This document shows positions 9,305-18,330 of a stretch of 64,000 bases of DNA, piece after piece (the first letter of the stretch is position 1; each line of letters starts with the position of its first letter). Made by a program: the position numbers and the translations under genes. The stretch is from contig DASZTL010000069.1 of assembly GCA_035548055.1 (NCBI GenBank), forward strand, positions 27,864 to 91,863, given 5' to 3'. A model generated the notes under the pieces. That model saw only the letters and a program-made list of their open reading frames with translations. It did no database searches and was not told the origin of the DNA. Source of the DNA: DASZTV01 sp035548055. GTDB lineage: Bacteria; Actinomycetota; Actinomycetes; JAFAQI01.

Positions 9305-9685
9305 GTGGACATCGTTGTCAGGTCGCGTAACACCACAGTCGGGGAACGGTTTCGCAAAGACGTGCAGGACAAGCTGGATCGGCTTGCCAGACTCGACCAC
9401 AAGGCCGACCGGGTTGACGTCGAGGTGACCGAGGAGCGCAATCCGCGCCAGTCGGCCGGCCGGATCCACGTCGAGCTGACCTACCATGCGCGCGGTCCTG
9501 CGCGGCGCGCGGTAGGAGCCGCCGCGGACGCCTTCGCCGCCTTCGATGCGGCCGTCGCGAAGCTCGGCAACCAGCTGCGCAGGGCCGCCGACCGCCGGCG
9601 GGTTCACCACGGCGCGCGCAGCCCGGAGTCGACCCGAGCCGCTTTCAACGGGGCGCGTGCGATTATTGGCCCCGGCGACGAGTAG
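9305..9685 (+). CDS. hpf: Ribosome hibernation-promoting factor, short form
   Basis: A 126-residue S30AE-domain protein that should bind the 30S decoding centre and inactivate ribosomes in stationary phase. GTG 9305 has a strong AGGAGG box about 8-13 nt upstream. Only the N-terminal domain is present. The neighbouring actinobacterial homologues are usually the long form with a C-terminal dimerisation domain; that domain is missing here and the next gene starts 57 nt later. Charged C-terminal residues follow the domain. Confidence 0.85.
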   Translation: MDIVVRSRNTTVGERFRKDVQDKLDRLARLDHKADRVDVEVTEERNPRQSAGRIHVELTYHARGPARRAVGAAADAFAAFDAAVAKLGNQLRRAADRRRVHHGARSPESTRAAFNGARAIIGPGDE

Positions 9686-9741
9686 ACGCCTGCCCTGCTC
9701 GCGCGCCGACGCAGTGCGTACGCGCGCAAGTGGAGGACACC

Positions 9742-10455
9742 GTGACGGACATGACCGACAGCAGTGCAATCGAGCAGCTGCCGCCGGGCGATGGGGACCC
9801 GATCCGCGTCTTGGTCGTTGACGACCACGCGCTCTTCCGTCGTGGGCTGGAGATGGTGCTGGGCTCCGAGCCCGACATCGAGGTCGTCGGCGAGGCCGAG
9901 GACGGGACCGAGGCGCTGGAGAAGTCGATCGAGAACACCCCGGACGTCGTACTCATGGACGTCCGCATGCCGAAGCGCGGTGGAATCGACGCCTGCGTCG
10001 CCATCAAGGAGGCGGTGCCGAGCGCAAAGATCATCATGCTGACGATCAGCGACGAGGAAGCCGACCTCTACGACGCCATCAAGGCCGGTGCGATGGGCTA
10101 CCTGCTCAAGGAGATCCCCATCGACGAGGTCGCCTCGGCAGTGCGCGCCGTACACGGCGGTCAGTCGCTCATCTCGCCGTCGATGGCGTCGAAGCTGCTC
10201 AACGAGTTCGCTTCGATGATCAAGCGCGGCGAGGAACGCCAGCAGGTGCCCGTGCCGCGGCTGACGGACCGGGAGATGGAGGTCCTTCGCCTCGTTGCCA
10301 AGGGCATGAACAACCGGGACATCGCCAAACAGCTCTTCATTAGCGAGAACACGGTGAAGAACCACATCCGCAACATCCTCGAGAAGCTGCAGTTGCACTC
10401 GCGGATGGAAGCGGTCGTCTACGCCGTCCGCGAGAAGCTGCTCGAGATCACCTGA
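9742..10455 (+). CDS. NarL/FixJ-family response regulator (orphan)
   Basis: A 237-residue regulator with a receiver domain (VVDDHALFRRG, phosphoacceptor Asp in VLMDVRMP, Lys in LLKE) and a C-terminal LuxR-type helix-turn-helix (LTDREMEVLRLVAKGMNNRDIA followed by SENTVKNH). GTG 9742 is chosen over GTG 9730 because GGAGG ends 6 nt before it. No histidine kinase gene is adjacent. A similar regulator between hpf and secA is common in several actinobacterial orders, so it may act in this growth-phase cluster; that is inference. Confidence 0.9.
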   Translation: MTDMTDSSAIEQLPPGDGDPIRVLVVDDHALFRRGLEMVLGSEPDIEVVGEAEDGTEALEKSIENTPDVVLMDVRMPKRGGIDACVAIKEAVPSAKIIMLTISDEEADLYDAIKAGAMGYLLKEIPIDEVASAVRAVHGGQSLISPSMASKLLNEFASMIKRGEERQQVPVPRLTDREMEVLRLVAKGMNNRDIAKQLFISENTVKNHIRNILEKLQLHSRMEAVVYAVREKLLEIT

Positions 10456-10461
10456 CGGCGG

Positions 10462-11523
10462 GTGGTTCTCGCAAGGTCAGACCGACTGATCGTCGGATCG
10501 GCGACGGTCCTGACGATCGCTGCCGGCGTTCTCAACTACTCCGGCTCGGCGCACGTCGCCACCTTCATCTTCTCGGGGCTGGCACTGGCGGCACTCGCGG
10601 CACTCGTCGGTCGCAGCGTCGAACAGGTCGCCGATCGGCTGGGCTCGGGCGCCACCGGCGTCGTCCAGAGCGCGCTGGGCAACCTGCCCGAGCTCTTCGT
10701 CTGCATCTTCGCGTTGCGCGAAGGGCTGGTGCGCGTCGTCGAAGCCGCGATCATCGGGTCGATCCTGTCCAATGCGCTGTTGGTGCTCGGTCTGGCATTC
10801 GCGGTCGGCGGCCTGAAGCATGGCCGGCAGCCGTTTGACGCAGACCGTGCCAGGACCTTGGTCGCGCTGCTGATCCTGGCCGTCGCCGCGCTGCTCGTGC
10901 CGAGTCTTGCGTCGTACGTGCACAGCCCGGCGGCCCCGCACGAACGAGCGCTGTCGATCATCGCCTCGATCGTGCTGCTCGCCGTCTTCGCGATGTCGGT
11001 GCCGTCATCGATGCGCCGTACCGATGACGAGGCGGCTACACCGGAGCACGCAGCCGGGACCTTGTGGCCGGTTCCGATTGCGATCGGCGCTCTCGCCGTC
11101 ACGGGTTCGCTCGCCGCCTTCGTGTCCGACTGGTTCGTCGCGGCGCTTCGACCGTCACTGGACTCGTTGCACGTCTCGCAAGCGTTCGCGGGCCTGGTGA
11201 TTGTCGCGATTGCGGGAAACGCGGTCGAGAACGTCGTGGGAATCCAGCTCGCCTACCGCGGTCGTTCCGATCACGCGGTGTCAGTGATCCTCAACTCGCC
11301 GTTGCAGATCGCACTCGTCCTCGCGCCGGTCCTCGTGCTGCTCTCCCCCGTAATCGGCGGTACGGCCTTCACGCTGGCCTTCCCGCCGTTGCTGGTCACT
11401 ACCGTGGTCGCCTCGGTTCTGGCCGTCAGCTTCGTCATCATCGATGGCGAGTACGACTGGCTCGAGGGCGCCGCGCTGATCGGCCTTTACACGGTCATCG
11501 CCGCGTCGTTCTGGTGGGGATGA
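10462..11523 (+). CDS. Calcium/proton (CaCA-type) cation exchanger
   Basis: A 353-residue polytopic membrane protein with about ten hydrophobic segments. Two inverted repeats each carry the conserved alpha-repeat acid: SALGNLPELFVCIFALREG near residue 70 and GNAVENVVGIQLAYRG near 250. This is the CAX/ChaA pattern of H+-coupled Ca2+ export. The start GTG lies 6 nt after the response regulator stop, suggesting co-transcription. Confidence 0.85.
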   Translation: MVLARSDRLIVGSATVLTIAAGVLNYSGSAHVATFIFSGLALAALAALVGRSVEQVADRLGSGATGVVQSALGNLPELFVCIFALREGLVRVVEAAIIGSILSNALLVLGLAFAVGGLKHGRQPFDADRARTLVALLILAVAALLVPSLASYVHSPAAPHERALSIIASIVLLAVFAMSVPSSMRRTDDEAATPEHAAGTLWPVPIAIGALAVTGSLAAFVSDWFVAALRPSLDSLHVSQAFAGLVIVAIAGNAVENVVGIQLAYRGRSDHAVSVILNSPLQIALVLAPVLVLLSPVIGGTAFTLAFPPLLVTTVVASVLAVSFVIIDGEYDWLEGAALIGLYTVIAASFWWG

Positions 11524-11528
11524 CGCCA

Positions 11529-11534
11529 TAGACT
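11529..11534 (+). promoter_or_regulatory. Putative leaderless -10 box of secA
   Basis: TAGACT ends 6 nt before the secA GTG, matching the TAnnnT-N6/8-GTG pattern seen before several genes here. It overlaps the end of the preceding exchanger gene region, so secA may have its own promoter. Confidence 0.4.
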
Positions 11535-11540
11535 GGGCCC

Positions 11541-14441
11541 GTGGCCGTATTCGACCGAGTTCTGCGCGCGGGTGAGACCAAGATCCTGCGTCGCCTCGAG
11601 TCGATCGCCTCTCAGGTGGAGCTGCTCGCCGATGACTTCCACGCGATGTCCGACGACGAGCTCCGCGGTCAGACCGCGGAGTTCAAGGCGCGATACGCCG
11701 AAGGGGAGTCCCTCGAAGACTTGATGGTCGAGGCGTTCGCCGTCGTACGTGAAGCCGCCACCCGCACCCTCGGCCAACGCCCGTTCCACGTCCAGCTCAT
11801 GGGTGCGGCCGCGCTGCACCTCGGCAACATCGCCGAGATGAAGACCGGTGAGGGCAAGACGCTCACCGGGGTCGCGCCGGCCTATCTCAACGCACTGTCC
11901 GGCAAGGGCGTCCACATCGTCACCACCAACGACTATCTCGCCAAGCGCGATGCGGAGTGGATGGGCCGGATCCACCGCTTCCTGGGCCTCACGGTCGGCG
12001 TGATCCTCGCCCAGCAGACGCCGGACGCGCGTCGCGCGGCGTACGCCTGTGACATCACCTACGGCACGAACAACGAGTTCGGCTTCGACTACCTCCGCGA
12101 CAACATGGCGTGGAGCGAGGACGAGCTCGTCCAGCGCGGCCACAACTATGCGATCGTCGACGAGGTCGACTCGATTCTGGTGGACGAGGCACGTACGCCG
12201 TTGATCATCAGCGGCCCCGCGGAGCACAACGCGAAGTGGTACATCGAGTTCGCCCGCATCGCGAACCGGCTGACCCGCGACGTCGACTACGAATGCGACG
12301 AAGCCAAGCGCACGATGAGCGTCCTGGAGTCTGCCGTCGAACGCGTCGAGGATGAGCTCGGCATCGACAACCTCTATGAGGCCGTGAACACGCCGCTCGT
12401 CGGATACCTCAACAACGCGTTGAAGGCGAAGGAGCTGTTCAAACGCGACAAGGACTACGTCGTGATGAACGGCGAGGTGCTCATCGTCGACGAGTTCACC
12501 GGTCGGATCCTGCAGGGTCGTCGTTACAACGAGGGCATGCACCAGGCGATCGAGGCCAAAGAGGGCGTCGAGATCAAGCAGGAGAACCAGACCCTCGCGA
12601 CGATCACGTTGCAGAACTACTTCCGGCTCTACGACAAGCTCGCCGGAATGACCGGTACGGCGGCCACCGAGGCGGCCGAGTTCGACCAGGTCTACAAGCT
12701 CGGCGTCGTCCCGATCCCCACCAACCGCGAGATGATCCGGATGGATCAGGCCGACATCGTCTACAAGACAGAAGAGGCGAAGTGGCTCGCCGTCGTCGAA
12801 GACATCGCGGAGCGGCACGAGAAGGGCCAGCCGGTCCTGGTCGGCACGACCAGCGTCGAGAAGAGCGAGTTGCTGTCGGGCCTTCTGTTGCGGCGTGGCG
12901 TGCCACACGAGGTCCTCAACGCGAAGTTCCATGAGAAGGAAGCCGCGATCATCGCCCAGGCGGGCAGGCGTGGCGCGGTAACGGTGGCCACCAACATGGC
13001 TGGCCGTGGTACCGACATCATGCTCGGCGGGAACCCCGAGGTGCTCGCGGCGGATGAGCTGGCGCGACGAGGCCTGTCTCCGGTCGACGACCCCGACGAG
13101 TACGAGGCAGCTTGGCCGCCGGCCCTGGAGTCCTCGCAACAGTCGGTGGCGGCCGAGCACGACGACGTCGTCGGGTTGGGCGGCCTCTACGTCCTCGGTA
13201 CCGAGCGTCACGACTCGCGACGTATCGACAACCAGCTACGCGGTCGGTCGGGCCGCCAGGGCGACCCCGGCGAGTCGCGCTTCTATCTCTCGTTGGGCGA
13301 CGATCTGATGCGGCTGTTCAACGCCCACATGGTTGAGGCGATCATGGATCGCCTCAACCTCCCCGAGGACATCCCGATCGAGTCGAAGATGGTGTCGCGG
13401 TCGATCCGGTCCGCGCAGACCCAGATCGAGCAGCAGAACTTCGAGATCCGCAAGAACGTCCTGAAGTACGACGAGGTGCTCAACAAGCAGCGCACTGTCA
13501 TCTACGACGAGCGTCGTCGTGTCCTCGGCGGCGAGGATCTGCACGAGCAGATCCGGCACATGATCGACGATGTGGTGACTGCCTACGTCAGCGGCGCCAC
13601 CAGCGAGGGCTTCGCCGAGGACTGGGACCTGGACGCGCTGTGGGCGGGACTCAAGCAGCTGTATCCCGTCGCCGCGAGCGTCGCCGAGCTCGACGAGCGC
13701 TCCGGTGGCGGCCTGTCGTCGGAGTTCCTGGTCGAAGAGCTGTGCGCGGATGCGCAGGCTGCCTACGACAAGCGCGAGGAGGCCCTCGGGCTGGCGCCGG
13801 ACGGGACGCCGCTGCTTCGTGAGCTCGAGCGGCGCGTCCTGCTCGAGGTGCTCGACCGCAAGTGGCGCGAGCACCTCTACGAGATGGACTACCTGCAGGA
13901 AGGCATCCAGCTCCGCGGCTATGGCCAGCGTGACCCGTTGATCGAGTATCAGCGTGAGGCCTTCGACATGTTCAGCGCCATGATGGACGGGATCAAAGAG
14001 GAGGCCGTCGGCTTCCTGTTCTACGTCCAGGTGAACGTCGACGAGCTAGCCGCGGTCGAGCAGCCGCCGGTCGCCTCGGGCGCGGTCGTCGACGGCGGCG
14101 CAGCGGCGCCGGGCACGTTCACCGAGGCGGGGGCCGGCGACGCAGCATCGGCGCCATCCGGCCCGGGCGGCGGCGCACCGCAGGCTTCCCAAGGGCACCC
14201 GGCCGGCGATCGGGAAAGGGTGCAGGAGGTAATCGGTCGGGCGCTCGGCGTGCCGAGCCACCAGCCGGCGTCGGGTCTGCAGTACTCCGCACCCACGGTG
14301 GATGGCGAAGGCGGGGTGCAGCAGAGCAGCGCCGCCGCGGGGTCGGGCGGCGGCTTCGCGAACGCGTCACGCAACGCGCCTTGCCCGTGTGGGTCCGGCC
14401 GAAAATACAAGCGTTGCCACGGTGCTCCCGGGGCGCAGTAG
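11541..14441 (+). CDS. secA: Preprotein translocase ATPase SecA
   Basis: A 966-residue SecA driving protein export through SecYEG. Visible parts: Walker A MKTGEGKT at 100-107, TTNDYLAKRDAEWM, the DEVDSILVDEARTPLIIS Walker B/DEAD region, the preprotein cross-linking domain, motif VATNMAGRGTDI, a helical scaffold, a Gly/Pro/Ala-rich linker and a C-terminal zinc-binding SEC-C motif CPCGSGRKYKRCH. Length and order are those of the housekeeping SecA1. The start GTG 11541 follows a TAGACT box by 6 nt. Confidence 0.97.
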   Translation: MAVFDRVLRAGETKILRRLESIASQVELLADDFHAMSDDELRGQTAEFKARYAEGESLEDLMVEAFAVVREAATRTLGQRPFHVQLMGAAALHLGNIAEMKTGEGKTLTGVAPAYLNALSGKGVHIVTTNDYLAKRDAEWMGRIHRFLGLTVGVILAQQTPDARRAAYACDITYGTNNEFGFDYLRDNMAWSEDELVQRGHNYAIVDEVDSILVDEARTPLIISGPAEHNAKWYIEFARIANRLTRDVDYECDEAKRTMSVLESAVERVEDELGIDNLYEAVNTPLVGYLNNALKAKELFKRDKDYVVMNGEVLIVDEFTGRILQGRRYNEGMHQAIEAKEGVEIKQENQTLATITLQNYFRLYDKLAGMTGTAATEAAEFDQVYKLGVVPIPTNREMIRMDQADIVYKTEEAKWLAVVEDIAERHEKGQPVLVGTTSVEKSELLSGLLLRRGVPHEVLNAKFHEKEAAIIAQAGRRGAVTVATNMAGRGTDIMLGGNPEVLAADELARRGLSPVDDPDEYEAAWPPALESSQQSVAAEHDDVVGLGGLYVLGTERHDSRRIDNQLRGRSGRQGDPGESRFYLSLGDDLMRLFNAHMVEAIMDRLNLPEDIPIESKMVSRSIRSAQTQIEQQNFEIRKNVLKYDEVLNKQRTVIYDERRRVLGGEDLHEQIRHMIDDVVTAYVSGATSEGFAEDWDLDALWAGLKQLYPVAASVAELDERSGGGLSSEFLVEELCADAQAAYDKREEALGLAPDGTPLLRELERRVLLEVLDRKWREHLYEMDYLQEGIQLRGYGQRDPLIEYQREAFDMFSAMMDGIKEEAVGFLFYVQVNVDELAAVEQPPVASGAVVDGGAAAPGTFTEAGAGDAASAPSGPGGGAPQASQGHPAGDRERVQEVIGRALGVPSHQPASGLQYSAPTVDGEGGVQQSSAAAGSGGGFANASRNAPCPCGSGRKYKRCHGAPGAQ

Positions 14442-14456
14442 AGGCAGAGCGCACCG

Positions 14457-14900
14457 CTACCCCAGCTGCAGCACCGTGCAGCGCCAGTGCTCGCGCACGT
14501 ACTCGAGCCGGAACGCGAACGCCTTCGCGCGGGTGCCGCCTTCGACGACCGCGCACGCTTCGACGATGCCGGCGGTTGGTGAGGCCAGGTGGACTGACCG
14601 GAGCCGTGGTTGCGGCGGGGGTCGACCCGGCAAGTGGTGCTGCCGGCTCGCGGCTCGCTCGATCACCCGGATCACATCGAAGGTCGCGAGGTCGCGCAGC
14701 TGATCGACGCTGCGTGCCCGGACCAAGACCTCCGCCACTCCGCGGGCGAAGTTCGCAGCGACGGCTCGCGGATCCCGGCGCCCGGCGCGAACCGAGCCCG
14801 GCTCCGTACTTGGTCGCGGCCGATCGGTGATCAGCCGGAGCACCGGTGTGGTTGCCGGCTCCGGCGCCGACTGGATTCGCTCCAACGGCATGAGTTGCAT
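14457..14900 (-). CDS. Rv3235-like family protein
   Basis: A 147-residue protein converging on secA (15-nt gap). The C-terminal two thirds (VAANFARGVAEVLVRARSVDQL ... EHWRCTVLQLG) matches the layout of the actinobacterial Rv3235 family, which lies beside secA. Function is unknown. The start ATG 14900 is preceded by GGGGAGGGG. It shares its architecture with the next gene upstream, so the pair is a tandem duplication. Confidence 0.72.
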   Translation of the reverse strand: MQLMPLERIQSAPEPATTPVLRLITDRPRPSTEPGSVRAGRRDPRAVAANFARGVAEVLVRARSVDQLRDLATFDVIRVIERAASRQHHLPGRPPPQPRLRSVHLASPTAGIVEACAVVEGGTRAKAFAFRLEYVREHWRCTVLQLG

Positions 14901-15048
14901 GTCCCCTCCCCGGGTTGGAATGGGGGCGGAAGATAGAGACGGCCGGTGCCGCGGCACCAGAGAAGATCAACATTTCCCCACGGCCGCGAGAGGCATTGGC
15001 AGCGAGCGGACAGGGCTTGCTGCTGCACTCAGCCCAAGCCGGGTGCCC

Positions 15049-15597
15049 TCATCCGACTCGCAGGACCGTGCACTGCCAGCGCCCGTCGACCACCTCGAGA
15101 CGAAGCGCGATGGCGCGCCGGCGTACGCCGGTGTCGACGACGGCGCACACCTCGGCAACGCCCGCCGCGGGTTCGCAGAGCCGGACCGAAGAGACCCGCG
15201 GCCGGGGTCGGGCCTTGTTGCGAGCCGGGTCCCTCGGCGCGAGCCGCCCGGCGTTGCGCTCGAGCTGACCCAGCACGTCGAGCGTGGTGGCCTGTGCCAG
15301 CTGCTGCGGTGGGCGCACGCCCATCAGCACTTCGGCGACGCCTTGCGCGAGCGGCGCGGCGAATCGGCGCGGGCTGAGAATCATGCTCGGCCCTGGCGCG
15401 GCAGCTCCGGCGGGGGGCACCAGCCGAAGTGGCAATCCGGTGCTCACCGACGGCGGGAATGCGAGCGCCAGGCTCCCGTCGACCAGTGGTGCCGGCGGCT
15501 CAGCGTGCTCGTCGTCGTACGGTCCGTCGAGCCGCGGCGGACGCCGCAACACCAGCACCTCCGCCAGGGTCTGCACGGGCGTGGTGTCGCCGGTCAT
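15049..15597 (-). CDS. Rv3235-like family protein, second copy
   Basis: A 182-residue paralogue of the gene just downstream: same ...QGVAEVLMGVRPPQQLAQATTLDVL core, a VCAVVDTG segment, and a near-identical terminal RWQCTVLRVG. The N-terminal region is longer and Pro/Ala-rich. ATG 15597 has GGAGG upstream (ACCGGAGGTAGCG). Function is unknown; the conserved Trp-Gln/Arg-Cys-Thr-Val-Leu end is the clearest shared signature. Confidence 0.72.
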   Translation of the reverse strand: MTGDTTPVQTLAEVLVLRRPPRLDGPYDDEHAEPPAPLVDGSLALAFPPSVSTGLPLRLVPPAGAAAPGPSMILSPRRFAAPLAQGVAEVLMGVRPPQQLAQATTLDVLGQLERNAGRLAPRDPARNKARPRPRVSSVRLCEPAAGVAEVCAVVDTGVRRRAIALRLEVVDGRWQCTVLRVG

Positions 15598-15743
15598 CGC
15601 TACCTCCGGTTAGTGCGGACGGTGCGGGAGAGTGCGACGCCGCCGGGTGCGGCGTCAAGGCAGGCTGTCGCGCTGTGGGTGAAGGATTCGGTGCCACACT
15701 CTGCGTCGCGTCGGAGGGCACACCCGCGGTGAAGAGGAACGCC

Positions 15744-16304
15744 ATGCGTTGGGACCGGTTGTTCGCAGATCTCGAGCTGCAGCTGGAGGCCGCTGCTGAG
15801 GGGGAGCTCGCCGCCGAGGTCGTCGAGCGCACCCGTCGCGAGTTCGCATCGACGTCGTTCGACGGGCGGCTGCGCGCTGCGGTCGGCCGAATCATCGAGC
15901 TGTCCGTATCCGGTGTCGGCGTGATGATCGGCGAGGCCCGCCGGGTCGGTCCCGGCTGGTTGCTGCTCGAGATCCGGGACGCGTTGCCCGCAGTGATCGC
16001 GACGCGACTGATCGTGACGGCTCGGGATCTGCCGGTCGCGGCCCGCGAGGTGTCCGGGCCGGAAGCCGCGGGCCAGGCGGTGGGTCTTGCCCACGTGCTT
16101 CGAGTGCTGTCCCGCGACCGGACACCGACGACAGTGGTGCTGGCCGACGGCACGGTCTACACCGGCACCATCGACCGTGTCGGGACCGACTACCTCGACC
16201 TCGCCGAGCACTCGTTGGACGAGCCACGCCGGTCTGGTCTGGTTCGCGGCATCCGCACCCTCGCGCTGCCCGCGGTCGCGGTGATACGTCCTCGTCTCGA
16301 CTAG
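15744..16304 (+). CDS. Conserved actinobacterial protein of unknown function
   Basis: A 186-residue soluble protein, divergent from the Rv3235-like pair. The start ATG 15744 has a GAGGAA box; a GTG 15 nt upstream (15729) is also possible. The N-terminal 70 residues are helical and acidic (LFADLELQLEAAAEGELAAE). The C-terminal half contains DGTVYTGTIDRVGTDYLDLAEH, a pattern reminiscent of LSm/SH3-like small beta barrels. I do not recognise a named family. It sits directly before the pilus-type cpaB/cpaE genes, as part of the same + strand run. Confidence 0.7.
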   Translation: MRWDRLFADLELQLEAAAEGELAAEVVERTRREFASTSFDGRLRAAVGRIIELSVSGVGVMIGEARRVGPGWLLLEIRDALPAVIATRLIVTARDLPVAAREVSGPEAAGQAVGLAHVLRVLSRDRTPTTVVLADGTVYTGTIDRVGTDYLDLAEHSLDEPRRSGLVRGIRTLALPAVAVIRPRLD

Positions 16305-16309
16305 GCGCT

Positions 16310-17077
16310 GTGGATGAGTCCGGCCCGAGCTCATCCATCTCGGGCAGGATCCCGGCCGTGACAGCTGACAGCCCACGGTCGGTGCGCCGGTCCGCGCCGA
16401 GATGGTTCGACGTCCGACTCCTCGTCGGCATCGTGATCGTGGTCTTGCCGATGGTCATCGGTGCACACGTGCTGGCGGCCGCGGACCGTTACGCGTCGGT
16501 GTACGTCGCCCGCCGCGCGCTGGTGCCGGGTGAGCACCTGGTGGCCGCGGATCTCATGGTCGGGCGAGTGAGGTTCGACGGTCAGGGGACGCGGTACATC
16601 GCGGCCGGACGGCCGCCCGTCGGATACGTCGTCACCCGCTACGTCGCGGGCGGTGAGCTGGTGCCGGTTGCCGCGCTGACCGGTGCGGCGCCCGCGATCG
16701 CCGCCGAACGACTCGTGACGGTGCCGGTCGGTGCCGGGCATGCGCCCCTCGACCTGACCCGCGGGGATGTCGTGGACATCTACGGCACGAGGAGGAACCC
16801 GGCGCGCGACAAGACGGTGCGCCCCAGGCTCGTCATCGGCGCCGCGCCCGTGGAGTCGGTGAGCACGTCGGGTGCGTTGTCGAGCAGCGCCGCCGTCTCT
16901 GTCGTCATCGAGGTGCCGGCAGTGAGCGTGCCCGACGTTGTGCGAGCGGTCGAGAGCGGGACCCTCGATCTGGTTCGCGTCCCCGGTGCGGTGGTGGTGG
17001 CTGGGATCACCCCGCCGCCCACGGCATTTCCCCCGCCCACGGCATTGCCCGCGCCCACGGCGACGGCGGCACCGTGA
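16310..17077 (+). CDS. SAF-domain pilus assembly protein, CpaB-like
   Basis: A 255-residue protein with one N-terminal membrane helix (LLVGIVIVVLPMVIGAHVL) followed by a SAF domain (YVARRALVPGEHLVAADL) of the CpaB/RcpC type. These sit in the periplasmic part of Tad/Flp pilus machines. The C-terminal tail is Pro/Thr-rich (PPTAFPPPTALPAPT). Start uncertain: GTG 16310 or GTG 16358. It overlaps the next gene by 4 nt (GTGA), so it is coupled to the CpaE-like ATPase. Confidence 0.75.
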   Translation: MDESGPSSSISGRIPAVTADSPRSVRRSAPRWFDVRLLVGIVIVVLPMVIGAHVLAAADRYASVYVARRALVPGEHLVAADLMVGRVRFDGQGTRYIAAGRPPVGYVVTRYVAGGELVPVAALTGAAPAIAAERLVTVPVGAGHAPLDLTRGDVVDIYGTRRNPARDKTVRPRLVIGAAPVESVSTSGALSSSAAVSVVIEVPAVSVPDVVRAVESGTLDLVRVPGAVVVAGITPPPTAFPPPTALPAPTATAAP

Positions 17078-18330
17078 ACGTCACAGTGCTGACCGCGATT
17101 GGTGACGCCCGTCGCGAGGCTGAGCTGACGGCAGGTCTGCACGACATCGATCTCGGGGTGACCGTGGTCAGGCGTTGCGTCGACCTCGCCGACCTGCTGG
17201 CGGCCGGTGCGGCGGGGCTGGCGCAGGCCGCCGTGCTTTCGGCCGATCTGCGGCGGCTGGATCGCACCGCGGTGCAACGGTTGAGGGAGGCCGGCATCGC
17301 CGTCGTGGCACTCGCCCCCGACGACGTCGCCGCGCGGGACCGGCTGCGCCGCCTCGGTATCGACGCGGTGATCGCCGACAGCGCCCCTGCTGCCGGCGTC
17401 GCGGCCGCGGTGGTCTCCGCGGTGGGCGAGGGACGCGACCCGGAGGATCCGGCACCGGTGTATCCGCAGGGGCCGCTGCTCGCCGCGGGCCGGGTGCTGG
17501 CGGTCTGGGGCCCGGCCGGCGCACCGGGTCGGAGTGTCGTCGCAGTGAACCTGGCAGCGGAGCTGGCAGGACTCGGTCATCCCACGCTCTGCATCGACCT
17601 GGACACCTACGGCGCGGCGCTGGCGCAGCTGGTCGGGTTGCTCGACGAAGGATCCGGCATCGCCGCGGCGTGCCGGGCTGCGAACGCCGGCTCGTTGGAC
17701 GCGGCAGCCCTGCGCCGGCTCGCCGTCGAGGTCCGGCCCAAGCTTCGGATGCTGACGGGGATCACGGGTCCGCATCGGTGGCCCGAGCTGCGTCCGGCGG
17801 CGCTCGACGTGCTGCTCGAGCGTGCCAGACAGGCATTCAAGTTCATCGTCGTCGACGTCGGCTTCTGTGTGGAGCAGGACGAGGAGCTCTCCTACGACAC
17901 GATCGCTCCACGACGTAACGGCGCGGCGGTTGATGTGCTCGGCACGGCCGATGGCGTCATTGCGGTCGCGGCTGCCGATCCGGTCGGGCTCGTGCGCTTC
18001 GTCCGAGGCGTGGCCGATCTTCCCCGGTCGGCCGACGCGTCCTCGCCGATCACGGTCGTGAACCGGGTACGGCGCGCCTCGATAGGCCGCCGCGACCCGG
18101 TACGCCAGATCGCGCTCGCTCTCGGCCGCTACGCAGAGCTCGACGACGCCGTCATGGTTGCCGAGGACGCCGCGACTGCGGACACCGCTCTCGCCTCCGG
18201 GCGCACTTGGCGCGAGGTCGCGGCCACGTCGCCAGCCCGCCTCGCGATCCGCGACCTGGCCCGTCGGGTCGCCGGAGACCCGGCTGTGCCGGCCCGTTCG
18301 CGGCGCCGCCTACTGCAGGTACGGGCCTAG
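17074..18330 (+). CDS. CpaE/TadZ-like MinD-family ATPase
   Basis: A 418-residue protein. Residues 1-125 form a receiver-like domain with no clear phosphorylation site; the rest is a ParA/MinD-type ATPase of the CpaE/TadZ family, which places the Tad pilus machine in the cell. The P-loop position reads WGPAGAPGRSVVAVNLA, where the signature lysines of KGGxGKT are absent and Arg replaces the catalytic-loop Lys, so ATPase activity is doubtful. The expected next gene, cpaF, is not adjacent; a cpaF lies 28 kb away and is broken by mobile elements. The 3' end overlaps the convergent acyl-CoA dehydrogenase gene by 21 nt. Confidence 0.75.
   Translation: MNVTVLTAIGDARREAELTAGLHDIDLGVTVVRRCVDLADLLAAGAAGLAQAAVLSADLRRLDRTAVQRLREAGIAVVALAPDDVAARDRLRRLGIDAVIADSAPAAGVAAAVVSAVGEGRDPEDPAPVYPQGPLLAAGRVLAVWGPAGAPGRSVVAVNLAAELAGLGHPTLCIDLDTYGAALAQLVGLLDEGSGIAAACRAANAGSLDAAALRRLAVEVRPKLRMLTGITGPHRWPELRPAALDVLLERARQAFKFIVVDVGFCVEQDEELSYDTIAPRRNGAAVDVLGTADGVIAVAAADPVGLVRFVRGVADLPRSADASSPITVVNRVRRASIGRRDPVRQIALALGRYAELDDAVMVAEDAATADTALASGRTWREVAATSPARLAIRDLARRVAGDPAVPARSRRRLLQVRA

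Noticed and set aside
11487..13211. A 574-codon open frame antisense to secA
   Set aside because: SecA coding is beyond doubt; the antisense product is a Val/Asp/Arg-rich mirror with no domain.
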